DNA of 64,000 bases, taken from positions 124,001-188,000 of the forward strand of contig OZ242171.1 in assembly GCA_965205525.1 (NCBI GenBank), written 5' to 3'. Under the pieces are notes generated by a model. The model was not told where the DNA came from. It saw only the letters and a list, made by a program, of their open reading frames with translations, and ran no database searches. Each line of letters starts with the position of its first letter. Within the stretch, counting starts at the first letter, position 1. The DNA is from G965205525 sp965205525. GTDB taxonomy: Bacteria > Pseudomonadota > Gammaproteobacteria > JABABF01. The translations under genes and the position numbers were made by a program. Below are positions 42,609 through 50,571 of this stretch, piece by piece.

Positions 42609-43352
42609 GTGGAAAGACCTAGTGGTCGCCGTCCCGATGAGATGCGCCCGATCACTTTTGACCGTGGCTATACCTGCAATGCGGAGGGTTCGGTCTTAAC
42701 TTCTTTTGGCGGGACCCGAGTGCTCTGCACGGCCACCATAGAATCAGGCGTGCCGAGCTTTCTTCGCAATACCGGCCGAGGCTGGGTCAAGGCTGAATAC
42801 GGCATGCTGCCCCGTGCCACCCGGGAGCGCTCCCGGCGCGAGGCCGTAAGCGGGGGCCAGGGAGGACGCACCCAGGAAATACAGCGTCTGATCGGCCGAG
42901 CCCTGCGAGCCGCTGTAAACGTGGACGCGCTGGGCCCCAACACCATCATCGTGGATTGCGATGTTCTCCAGGCGGATGGCGGCACTCGAACCGCTGCTAT
43001 CACCGGCGGCTGCCTGGCTCTGGCCGATGCGCTGACCGAGCTGAAGCGGCGCGGGCTGGCGATGGGTGAGCCTTGGCGAGGCTTGGTAACCGCGGTGTCG
43101 GTGGGCATCTGGCAGGGGCAGCCGATCCTTGATATGGATTATGCCGAGGACAGCACGGCGGCATCGGATCTCAATGTGGCGGTGGACCAGGCTGGGAAAT
43201 TCGTGGAGATTCAGGGTACTGCCGAAAGTGCCGCCATCAGCCCAGAGGAGCTGCAGTCCCTGCTGGAGCTGGCACAGGGAGGGACGGCAGTGCTGGCGGA
43301 TGCACAGCGTCAGGCACTCGCGGTGACGGAAGCGGCAAGTGAGAGAGCATAG
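42609..43352 (+). CDS. rph: Ribonuclease PH
   Basis: Phosphorolytic 3'-5' exoribonuclease that trims tRNA 3' ends. From GTG 42609 it has 247 residues and aligns with the E. coli start (ERPSGRRPDEMRPITFDRGY). Motifs are VLCTATIESGVPSFLR, WVKAEYGMLPRATRERSRREA, GRTQEIQRLIGRALRAAV, VDCDVLQADGGTRTAAITGG and NVAVDQAGKFVEIQGTAE. The longer upstream frame through the repeat array is rejected. The pyrE start lies inside its end (14-bp overlap), as in the classic rph-pyrE operon. Confidence 0.95.
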   Translation: MERPSGRRPDEMRPITFDRGYTCNAEGSVLTSFGGTRVLCTATIESGVPSFLRNTGRGWVKAEYGMLPRATRERSRREAVSGGQGGRTQEIQRLIGRALRAAVNVDALGPNTIIVDCDVLQADGGTRTAAITGGCLALADALTELKRRGLAMGEPWRGLVTAVSVGIWQGQPILDMDYAEDSTAASDLNVAVDQAGKFVEIQGTAESAAISPEELQSLLELAQGGTAVLADAQRQALAVTEAASERA

Positions 43353-43989
43353 CCGCGTCTTCTTGGAGCATGCAATCGCATGCGGTGCGCTGTGCTTTGG
43401 CAATTTCACCCTCAAGTCCGGGCGCAGCAGCCCTTATTTTTTCAACTTGGGCACCTTTTCCAGCGGTCGTGCGCTGGCCGTGCTGGGCGACTGTTATGCA
43501 GCCGCAATGGCCGAGGCTGGCATAGATTATGACCTCCTGTTCGGTCTCGCATACAAAGGCATTCCCATCGTGTCAGCGGTCGCTGTTGTCTTGGCAGAGA
43601 AGCACGGCACTGATGTCCCCTGGGCATTTAATCGTAAGGAAGCCAAGGATCACGGGGAGGGCGGCACCCTGGTCGGCGCATCGGTGAGGGACAGGAGAGT
43701 GTTGATCCTGGATGATGTGATCACCGCTGGCACAGCGGCGCGACAGGCAATAGCCGAATTGCGGGAGGCTGCCGCCCGGCCAATCGGCTTGGTGGCTGCC
43801 TTTGACCGCCAGGAACGGGGGGCCGGGGATGCCTCTGCATTTCAGGAACTGGAGCGGGAGTTTGGATTGCAGCTGCTGTCCATTGCCAGCTTGGAAGATC
43901 TGCTGTCCTATCTGGGCGCACGGGGTGAATATGCAGCTGAGCTCGAGCGGCTACAGCATCACCGAGAACAGTACTGCGTAGCCGTCTGA
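43339..43989 (+). CDS. pyrE: Orotate phosphoribosyltransferase
   Basis: Makes orotidine 5'-monophosphate from orotate and PRPP. The protein has 216 residues. It has GNFTLKSGRSSPYFFNLG, LLFGLAYKGIPIVSAVAV, AFNRKEAKDHGEGG (mobile catalytic loop) and the PRPP signature VLILDDVITAGTA. GTG 43339 is the likely start, giving a 14-bp overlap with rph. The stop TGA directly abuts the stop of the convergent argB, with no spacer. Confidence 0.96.
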   Translation: MREHSRVFLEHAIACGALCFGNFTLKSGRSSPYFFNLGTFSSGRALAVLGDCYAAAMAEAGIDYDLLFGLAYKGIPIVSAVAVVLAEKHGTDVPWAFNRKEAKDHGEGGTLVGASVRDRRVLILDDVITAGTAARQAIAELREAAARPIGLVAAFDRQERGAGDASAFQELEREFGLQLLSIASLEDLLSYLGARGEYAAELERLQHHREQYCVAV

Positions 43990-44838
43990 TTACCGGGACG
44001 GGGTGATCAGTGTCCCCACTCCCTGGTCGGTAAAGATTTCCAGCAGCACCGCGTGGGGCAAGCCTGCATTGATAATGTGCACCTGCCGGATACCGGCGTC
44101 TGCCGCTGCCAGGGCGCACAGTGCCTTGGGCAGCATGCCGCCCTGGATGGTGCCATCAGCTATTAGCCGGTGCATTGTCTTCGCATCCAATTTTTCAATA
44201 AGCTGGCCTTCTGCATTCTGAATGCCCGGTACATCGGTGAGGAATATCAGCTTGGGCGCCTGCAGCTGTTCAGCGATGCGGCCGGCGGCCAAGTCGGCAT
44301 TGATATTCAGAAGACCTTCTTCGTCGGTCCCGACTGGAGCGATGACTGGGATATGTCCGGCAGAGGTTGCATTGTTGATGGCATGTGTATCCACCTTGAT
44401 TACTTCCCCGGCGCGGTCTAAATGCTGGGAGATCGGACGCGCATGCAGCAGCTGTGATTTTGTGCCGGGAAAGGCTGCTGCCTGTCCGCCGACTGTTTCA
44501 ATTATCTCTGCAACTTCTCGGTTAACGCTGGTCAGCGCTTCGGCCACAACCGTCATTATCTCTTTGCTCGTAACCCGCATGCCTTCTTTGAAAGTGCTTT
44601 CAATCCCCCTCTCCTTGAGCAGGCGTGTGATATGAGGGCCGCCGCCGTGCACCACTAAGGGATGTATGCCTACCTGTTGCAGGAGCACTGCATCCCGGGC
44701 AAAGTTTTGCAGCAGCGCGGAGTCCGTAATTGCCTGCCCGCCGAGCTTCATCACCAGATACTCACCGGCAAAGCGGCGCAGATAGGGCAGTCCTTGATGC
44801 AGTATGCGAGCAGCTTGCAGGGCTTCTTCTCGTTCCAT
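43990..44838 (-). CDS. argB: Acetylglutamate kinase
   Basis: Phosphorylates N-acetylglutamate in arginine synthesis. The protein has 282 residues. It has LVMKLGGQAITDS, PLVVHGGGPHITRLLKERGIESTFKEGMRVT, INADLAAGRIAEQLQAPKLIFLTDVPGI and GMLPKALCALAAADAGIRQVHIINAG. An N-terminal helix (EALQAARILHQGLPYLRRF) is of the kind found in arginine-inhibited hexameric enzymes. The 132-bp gap to the glycosyltransferase cassette carries AT-rich promoter-like sequence and a GCGG-CCGC hairpin followed by GGCTTTTAT. Confidence 0.96.
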   Translation of the reverse strand: MEREEALQAARILHQGLPYLRRFAGEYLVMKLGGQAITDSALLQNFARDAVLLQQVGIHPLVVHGGGPHITRLLKERGIESTFKEGMRVTSKEIMTVVAEALTSVNREVAEIIETVGGQAAAFPGTKSQLLHARPISQHLDRAGEVIKVDTHAINNATSAGHIPVIAPVGTDEEGLLNINADLAAGRIAEQLQAPKLIFLTDVPGIQNAEGQLIEKLDAKTMHRLIADGTIQGGMLPKALCALAAADAGIRQVHIINAGLPHAVLLEIFTDQGVGTLITPSR

Positions 44839-44970
44839 GGGAAAGCAGGGCTAATTAAATTAAAATGGGATAGCAGGATAGCAGAGTCACTGCCATGATG
44901 CGCCAGCAAACAGCGCAACTATGGCAAAATAAGGCGGATTAGCCGCGGCTTTTATATCCCGCTGGCTTTT

Positions 44971-46656
44971 TTGTCTGACCTAATCAAACTCCCGACTGCC
45001 CGCCGAGATCGGCCCTTGATCCCTCGTATTATTCACCAGACATGGAAAGATAATCGTGTGCCCCGGCGCATGTCTGCCTGGCAGGCATCCTGGCGCAAAC
45101 ACCATCCTGACTGGGAGTATCGCCTGTGGACAGACCGGGACAACCGCGCTTTCTTAGAGCAGCATTATCCGTGGCTGCTGCCCATGTACGACCGCTACCC
45201 AGAGCCGGTTATGCGGGCAGATTTGGTGCGCTACTTCATCCTGCATCATGAAGGGGGGGTATATGCCGACTTAGATCTTGAATGCCTGCGTCCCATTGAC
45301 AGCTTACTGACCGAGCGCCAGCTGGTTATCGGTCTGGAGCCGTCCCAGCACAGTCTGCGAGAACTCGCTAGCGCGCGCGGGCTGAATGACATTCTCTGCA
45401 ATGCTTTTATGGCCTCGGTGCCGGGGCATACGTTTTGGGATACGGTGGCAGAGCAGCTGCAGCGGTATGCTGGGGAAGCCAGCCCGCTGGATGCCACCGG
45501 GCCCTTCATGCTTACCCGGGCTTGGCAGAATGCACCGGATCGGGATGCGCTCACTCTCGTGGAATCAGAGCTGCTCTATCCGGTGACTGCCGAAGATGCC
45601 GAAGCCGGTCGCACCGGGCAGGCATTGCAGGAGGGCGGGCACGAAGGAAAGGCGTACACCGTGCACCATTGGGAGGGCACTTGGATCCGCCGCGACTTGG
45701 CAGCGCGTCTGGCGCGTTACATGGTGCATCATTCCAATGCCACGGTGCGGTTCGTGGCCAAGCTCTGTTATCCGCGGCTGCGCGCTTTGCGGCGCACACT
45801 CAGATTCCTTCTCCGCCGAGCGCCACAGACGCGCATCGCCTCCCGACGTATCGTGGAGCCGGTGCGGCCCCTGTCGGCAGAAGAGCAGCAGCAGACCATC
45901 CTCGTCACGGTGCCGGTGAAAGATGCCAAGCGTTTTCTGCCCTCTTTTTGTACCCTCCTGGCTAGTTTAGATTATCCCCAGAGAAATATATCCCTTGCTT
46001 TTCTTGAGAGCGATAGCAGCGACGGCACTTGGGAGTGGCTGCAGGAACAGCGCTCTTTTCTAGAGCAGCAATACCGTTCCGTGCAATTATTTAAGGAAGA
46101 CTTTCATTACCGCACGCACCGTGTGCGCAGCGATATACGGGAGCAGCTGCAGCGGCGTTCTGTGCTTGCTCGCAGCCGCAATCTCCTGCTGCGGCAGAGT
46201 CTTCGCGACGAAAACTGGGTGCTGTGGATTGATGTGGATGTGGAATGGTGGCCGCCGAATATTCTCCAATGCCTGCTGGCGGAGGACCAGGCGATTATCG
46301 TACCTCATTGTGTGCGCCCCGACGGAGAAACCTTTGACCTGAATACTTTTCGCATTACTTCCGGCATGCGGGAGGGAGACTGGGCGCCGTATATCCGTGA
46401 TGGCCTGCTCCAGCCGCCCCGGGGATTCGGGCGGCAGTACCTGGGGGAGCTGCGGGATGAGCGCTGCGTCGCAATTGATGCAGTGGGCGGCACTATGCTG
46501 CTGGTGCGCGCCGACCTGCACCGGCAGGGGCTGCTCTTCCCGGAAGCACCCTACCAGCATTACATTGAAACGGAGGGCCTGGCGATGATGGCGAAGGATA
46601 TGGGCTACAGCAGCTGGGGCATGCCAAACCTGGAAATCATTCATCCCGTGCACTGA
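44971..46656 (+). CDS. Two-domain glycosyltransferase: Och1-like (GT32) fused to Anp1-like
   Basis: A 561-residue protein with no signal peptide or clear membrane span. Residues 17-240 are an Och1/GT32 'DXD sugar-binding' domain: IPRIIHQTWKDN, HPDWEYRLWTDRDN, MRADLVRYFILHHEGGVYADLDLECL, with DXD at D100 and D102. Residues 309-561 resemble Anp1-type mannosyltransferases: ILVTVPVKDAKRFLPSF, FLESDSSDGTWEW, SRNLLLRQSL, WIDVDVEWWPPNIL (DXD at D421 and D423), VGGTMLLVRADLHRQGLLFP, ETEGLAMMAKDMGY and a terminal His. Both families are best known from fungal mannan synthesis. It heads a four-gene cassette. Start TTG 44971 lacks a good ribosome site; TTG 45016 is an alternative. Acceptor and sugar are unknown. 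Confidence 0.82.
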   Translation: MSDLIKLPTARRDRPLIPRIIHQTWKDNRVPRRMSAWQASWRKHHPDWEYRLWTDRDNRAFLEQHYPWLLPMYDRYPEPVMRADLVRYFILHHEGGVYADLDLECLRPIDSLLTERQLVIGLEPSQHSLRELASARGLNDILCNAFMASVPGHTFWDTVAEQLQRYAGEASPLDATGPFMLTRAWQNAPDRDALTLVESELLYPVTAEDAEAGRTGQALQEGGHEGKAYTVHHWEGTWIRRDLAARLARYMVHHSNATVRFVAKLCYPRLRALRRTLRFLLRRAPQTRIASRRIVEPVRPLSAEEQQQTILVTVPVKDAKRFLPSFCTLLASLDYPQRNISLAFLESDSSDGTWEWLQEQRSFLEQQYRSVQLFKEDFHYRTHRVRSDIREQLQRRSVLARSRNLLLRQSLRDENWVLWIDVDVEWWPPNILQCLLAEDQAIIVPHCVRPDGETFDLNTFRITSGMREGDWAPYIRDGLLQPPRGFGRQYLGELRDERCVAIDAVGGTMLLVRADLHRQGLLFPEAPYQHYIETEGLAMMAKDMGYSSWGMPNLEIIHPVH

Positions 46657-46675
46657 CCAGGAACCCCGGTGCTGC

Positions 46676-47872
46676 ATGATGGCAACAATTCTCTGTCTCG
46701 GTTCACAGGATATTCGGTCTCCTCACCGGGGCGGTGAGCGCAGTGTGCGCGGCAGCGTGCAAGCGCTGGCGGATAGCGGGCATCGTGTCCTCTATGTCTA
46801 CCCGACATCCCGAGCGGTGGAGTGTGAATTGGCTCCGGGCTTGCAGGTCATAGGGATTGCGGCACCCCCGAGGGAGGGGTTTCGCACCTTGCTGCAGAGC
46901 CTTGTGCATCGCCTGCCGTACAAGTTTGCGAAGTACTACTTGGCTCCTGTTGCTGCTGCTGCCATTGCCGCGGGTCGCAATGCGCATGCGGATTTGCTGC
47001 TGGTGCATGGTGCACATTCGGGTCGTACCGGCCTGGCGGCACGCAAAGCTCTCAATATTCCCGCGGTCCTGCGTGCCCACAACTTGGAGTTTGAAATTGT
47101 TGCAGGCTATGCAGCCCGTCTTCCTCGTCTGCTTCGGCCCCTTGCCCGGTGGCAGGCGGAGCGAACCCGACGCACGGAGCTTGCACTATGGCAGGCATAT
47201 GACAGGACTTGTTTTATATCGGATGCGGATTTTCGCGGTGCCAAGAAGCTGCTTGGCAGCAGCGGCACATCTGCCTGCGTGTACGACGGTGTGAGTTTCC
47301 CTAGTGCACCTGTTTCATCGCCGCCGCCAAATACTTTTCTGCTCGGCGCCAATTTGGATATTCCGCAGAACCGCGCTTCGCTTTCTTGGTTTCTCCGGGT
47401 CATTTGGTTTCCCTGCATGGCGACCTGTAAAAATACAGACGTGCAGCTGACCATCGTCGGGGCTGCGACCGAAGAATTGCACAGGCGTCTATCCCTGAAT
47501 GCAGAGATACTGGCAGCTCATCGTGTCCGGGTGAAGGGCTTTGTTCAGGACTTTCAGCACGAAGTGAGACAGCATGCCTTTTTTGTGTCGCCGACAATCT
47601 TAGGTTCTGGCTATCGCGTTAAAATAGTAGAAGCAGGCGCCGCTGGCACCTGCATGCTCTTGACACCAATAGATGAACAGTCCTTGAATTTTTTGCAGGA
47701 TGGAAGGAACTGCCTAGTTTTTCGTGATCGGAAAAGTTTTGCCGCAAGCATGCAGAAACTTAATCAGCAGCCGGCGTATCGCAGTCAAGTCTGTCAGACA
47801 TTGCAGGATGACCTGCGCACACACATGGATTGGAAACGCCATGCTCGTCATTTGGCGGAAGGGCTGCTTTGA
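46676..47872 (+). CDS. Glycosyltransferase, GT4-like (GT-B fold)
   Basis: A 398-residue GT-B protein. The N-terminal domain starts ATILCLGSQDIRSPHRGGERSVRGSVQALADSGHR, with the glycine-rich loop of GT4-like enzymes. RAHNLEFEIV and a middle CFISDADFRGAKKLLG follow. The C-terminal donor domain has FLLGANLDIPQNRASLSWFL, VRVKGFVQDFQHEVRQHAFFVSPTILGSGYRVKIVEAGAAGTCML, in which the EAGAAG stretch is the usual nucleotide-sugar-site region. Sugar unknown. ATG 46676 is followed by a second ATG. The stop overlaps the next start (TGATG). Base composition is visibly lower in GC than flanking core genes. Confidence 0.85.
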   Translation: MMATILCLGSQDIRSPHRGGERSVRGSVQALADSGHRVLYVYPTSRAVECELAPGLQVIGIAAPPREGFRTLLQSLVHRLPYKFAKYYLAPVAAAAIAAGRNAHADLLLVHGAHSGRTGLAARKALNIPAVLRAHNLEFEIVAGYAARLPRLLRPLARWQAERTRRTELALWQAYDRTCFISDADFRGAKKLLGSSGTSACVYDGVSFPSAPVSSPPPNTFLLGANLDIPQNRASLSWFLRVIWFPCMATCKNTDVQLTIVGAATEELHRRLSLNAEILAAHRVRVKGFVQDFQHEVRQHAFFVSPTILGSGYRVKIVEAGAAGTCMLLTPIDEQSLNFLQDGRNCLVFRDRKSFAASMQKLNQQPAYRSQVCQTLQDDLRTHMDWKRHARHLAEGLL

Positions 47873-48663
47873 TGTCTCGCACTCCCCCTTTGGTCTCTGT
47901 GATCACTCCCTGCTGGAATGCAGCGGCGTACTTGCAACAGACGATCGAATCGGTGCAAAAGCAGAGTTTATCTGACTGGGAATTAATTATTGCAGATGAT
48001 GCTTCGTCCGATGCATCGGTGTCAATAATACAAGAATTTCTCACGCGGGATACGCGGGTACGCCTGATTCAGTCGCCTTGCAATCGCGGTCCCCAGGAGA
48101 TGCGCAACTTAGCTACCACCGCTGCCCGGGGCCGTTACATCGCTTTTTTAGACAGCGATGACTGGTGGCTTCCCCATGCTTTGCAGTACCGCATTGAATA
48201 CATGTCTCGGCAAGGGGTGGAATTTGTGTGCGCTGCCTATGAGCAGGTGGATGCGCAAGGGCAGGGGCTCGGTGAGTTTTGGCCGCGTCGGCAACTCCGC
48301 TATCACGATCTTCTTATGACCAATGACATCCCGTGCAGCACCGTTATATACGACAGCTGGCTGCTGGGGAAAATATATAATTTTCACCTGTATGGCGTAG
48401 ACGATTATGTGATGTGGCTGCAGGTGCTCAAGCGAGGTATTACGGTGCATGGCCTGCAGGAGATTCTGACGGCGTACCGGCAACATGCGGACTCACGGTC
48501 GTGGAATAAATGGCAGCCGGTGCGTCAGCAATGGCAGACCTATCGGCGAGTTGAGCAGTTAAGCTTTTTATTCAGCCTGTACTGTTTCCTCTGCTATGCG
48601 ATGCATGGATTGCACAAGTACTGGAGGCCTGCTCTGCGCATGCTGTGGCACCGGGCCTCATGA
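47872..48663 (+). CDS. Family 2 glycosyltransferase
   Basis: A 263-residue GT-A enzyme. It has LVSVITPCWNAAAYLQQTIESVQKQSLSDWELIIADDASSDAS (nucleotide-binding strand) and the metal-binding RYIAFLDSDDWWLP. Further signs are DIPCSTVIYDSWLLG and VDDYVMWLQVLKRG, typical of the acceptor part. The C-terminal half ends with an aromatic hydrophobic stretch (LSFLFSLYCFLCYAMHGL) that may touch the membrane. The start ATG overlaps the previous stop, and the next ATG overlaps its stop, so the cassette is translationally coupled. An upstream in-frame extension is ignored. Confidence 0.88.
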   Translation: MSRTPPLVSVITPCWNAAAYLQQTIESVQKQSLSDWELIIADDASSDASVSIIQEFLTRDTRVRLIQSPCNRGPQEMRNLATTAARGRYIAFLDSDDWWLPHALQYRIEYMSRQGVEFVCAAYEQVDAQGQGLGEFWPRRQLRYHDLLMTNDIPCSTVIYDSWLLGKIYNFHLYGVDDYVMWLQVLKRGITVHGLQEILTAYRQHADSRSWNKWQPVRQQWQTYRRVEQLSFLFSLYCFLCYAMHGLHKYWRPALRMLWHRAS

Positions 48664-49469
48664 ACGATCTGTTTTCGGTGCGGGAAGTGGGTGCCATCAA
48701 GGCTGCGCCGGGTGCCCGCTTTAATACCGGGCTGGTGATCCCTTTCTGGAACCGCCCGGATTATCTCAGGCGCATCTTAGCCTCCCTGTGCGCCAGTGCC
48801 TTGGAGGATGTCATCGTGATTTTGGCGGATGATGCCAGCGAGGATCCCCGCATTGCAGCCGTGCTGGAGAATCATGGGTTGCCAGCTGTGCCGATGCTCT
48901 ATGTCCGTCGTCGGCAACGGGCCGGTATAAAAATAAATGAGTCTTTATGTTTTGCCTGGGATCTTTTAGACAGGCAATATTCCTGCGAGCATTTTGCGCT
49001 TCTTGACAGTGATATGGTGGTGCGTCCCTATTGGCTGGAAAAACTGCGCACGGTCCACAAAGAAGCCGCAAAGAAACATGCGCGCTGTGTCTTGACAGGT
49101 TTCAATACATTTCGGCATCCAATACTGCGCCATGAAGATAGCTATTGCATTAAAAAGAGCATAGGAGGCTGCAGCTTGTTTTTTGAGCGGACACTGTACC
49201 GTGGCTTGGTGCGTCCCTGCCTGGTGCCAGGGAGAGCTGGGCTTCACTGGGACTGGTCGCTGGTGCAGCTCTGTCATACCATGCGTGTGCCGTTGGTCTG
49301 CACCTGCCCTTCTGTTGTCCAGCATACGGGAAGGCAAGGCACGTGGTCCCGGGGCTTGGGACGCTACGACTGGGCGCCGGATTACTATTTTGGGCGTATC
49401 TTTACGATCACTGTCTATCCGCTTCTTTTTGCTATTTTTGAATTGCGTCGTCGTTTATCGTTTCACTAA
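48660..49469 (+). CDS. Second family 2 glycosyltransferase
   Basis: A 269-residue GT-A protein. LVIPFWNRPDYLRRILASLCASALEDVIVILADDASED is the nucleotide-binding region. EHFALLDSDMVVRPYWLEKL carries the DXD. IGGCSLFFERTLYRGLVRP, GLHWDWSLVQLCHTMRVPLVC and VQHTGRQGTWSRG fill the acceptor domain. The C-terminus (FGRIFTITVYPLLFAIFELRRR) is hydrophobic and may anchor it. ATG 48660 overlaps the previous stop (ATGA). It ends 7 bp before the convergent prfA, so the cassette is squeezed exactly between argB and prfA. Low-GC codons are frequent. Confidence 0.85.
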   Translation: MNDLFSVREVGAIKAAPGARFNTGLVIPFWNRPDYLRRILASLCASALEDVIVILADDASEDPRIAAVLENHGLPAVPMLYVRRRQRAGIKINESLCFAWDLLDRQYSCEHFALLDSDMVVRPYWLEKLRTVHKEAAKKHARCVLTGFNTFRHPILRHEDSYCIKKSIGGCSLFFERTLYRGLVRPCLVPGRAGLHWDWSLVQLCHTMRVPLVCTCPSVVQHTGRQGTWSRGLGRYDWAPDYYFGRIFTITVYPLLFAIFELRRRLSFH

Positions 49470-49476
49470 AACGATT

Positions 49477-50571
49477 TCAGGAAACAGAAGCATTCTCCAA
49501 GTCTGCCACCTGGTCCGCCCGGTGTTGTGAGCGCAGTGCTGTACTCAATTCATCCAAGTTTCCATCCATGATTTCCTGGAGCTTGTGCAAGGTAAGATGA
49601 ATGCGATGATCGGTGACTCTTCCCTGTGGAAAATTATATGTGCGAATACGCTCCGAGCGATCGCCGCTTCCCACTAGGCTGCGGCGCCGGTCTGCAATTT
49701 CCTGTCGCTGTTCTGTGCGTGCTTTGTTCAGCAGTCGCGCCTGCAGCAGGCCCATAGCCCGCAGCCGGTTTTGGATTTGTGATCGCTCCTCTTGGCATTC
49801 TACGACGATTTTGGTGGGCAGATGCGTGATGCGCACTGCAGAATCGGTTTTGTTAATGTGCTGTCCTCCTGCACCCGATGCGCGGTAGGTATCTATCTTC
49901 AAGTCCGACTTGTTCACCGTGATAGTATCAATACTTTCGGCCTCTGGCAGGATGGCCACAGTGCATGCGGAGGTGTGAATGCGCCCTTGTGATTCTGTTT
50001 CCGGAATGCGCTGTACCCGGTGCGTCCCCGATTCAAATTTCATTTCCGCATAAATATTCTGACCTTCAATGCGGCTGATGATTTCCTTATAGCCGCCGTA
50101 TTCACCGCCGCGACTGTTCAGCATCTCTACCTTCCATTTTCGCCGCTCGGCATGTCGTGTATACATGCGAAAAATATCCCCAGCAAAGAGGGCTGCCTCC
50201 TCACCGCCGGTGCCGGCACGTATTTCAAGGAACACGTTGCACATATCATCCGGGTCGTCCGGCAGCAGGAGCTGCTGCAGTTTTTCCGTCAGTTCTTTGA
50301 CCTTGGTCTCGGCATGGGTCAGCTCTTCGGCTGCCAGCTCGCGTAACGTGCTGTCCGGATCAGCTGTCAGCTTGCGGGCGACTTCCATTTCCTCGCAGGT
50401 GGCCCGGTAGTTGGCGTAGTGCTCGGCAATTGGGCCGAGCTTGGAGAATTCACGGGATAGATCTCGCAATCGATCCCGATCCTGCAGAACCTCCTGACTG
50501 CCGAGCAGGGTTTGCAGCTTGTCATAGCGCTCCAATATCTGCTCCAGCCGATACGTCAGACCACTGTTCAC
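49477..50571 (-). CDS. prfA: Peptide chain release factor 1
   Basis: Recognises UAA and UAG stops. The protein has 364 residues. The stop-codon tripeptide is PET in VQRIPETESQGRIHTSACT, a known PXT variant. The catalytic GGQ is in ASGAGGQHINKTDSAVRITHLP. VECQEERSQIQNR, GSGDRSERIRTYNFPQGRVTDHRI and LHKLQEIMDG complete the family. GTG 50571 overlaps the hemA stop (GTGA). prmC (hemK), which methylates the GGQ glutamine and normally follows prfA, is missing here; the glycosyltransferase cassette stands in its place. Confidence 0.97.
   Translation of the reverse strand: MNSGLTYRLEQILERYDKLQTLLGSQEVLQDRDRLRDLSREFSKLGPIAEHYANYRATCEEMEVARKLTADPDSTLRELAAEELTHAETKVKELTEKLQQLLLPDDPDDMCNVFLEIRAGTGGEEAALFAGDIFRMYTRHAERRKWKVEMLNSRGGEYGGYKEIISRIEGQNIYAEMKFESGTHRVQRIPETESQGRIHTSACTVAILPEAESIDTITVNKSDLKIDTYRASGAGGQHINKTDSAVRITHLPTKIVVECQEERSQIQNRLRAMGLLQARLLNKARTEQRQEIADRRRSLVGSGDRSERIRTYNFPQGRVTDHRIHLTLHKLQEIMDGNLDELSTALRSQHRADQVADLENASVS

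Noticed and set aside
44931..44975. Hairpin plus T-run before the glycosyltransferase cassette as a terminator
   Set aside because: The GCGG/CCGC stem is short and lies upstream of a gene start with no gene ending on the same strand; it may only be part of the leader.
49900..50100. RF1 stop-codon motif PET instead of PAT considered as altered decoding
   Set aside because: PET is a normal PXT variant in release factor 1 of other bacteria, so it does not suggest a changed code.
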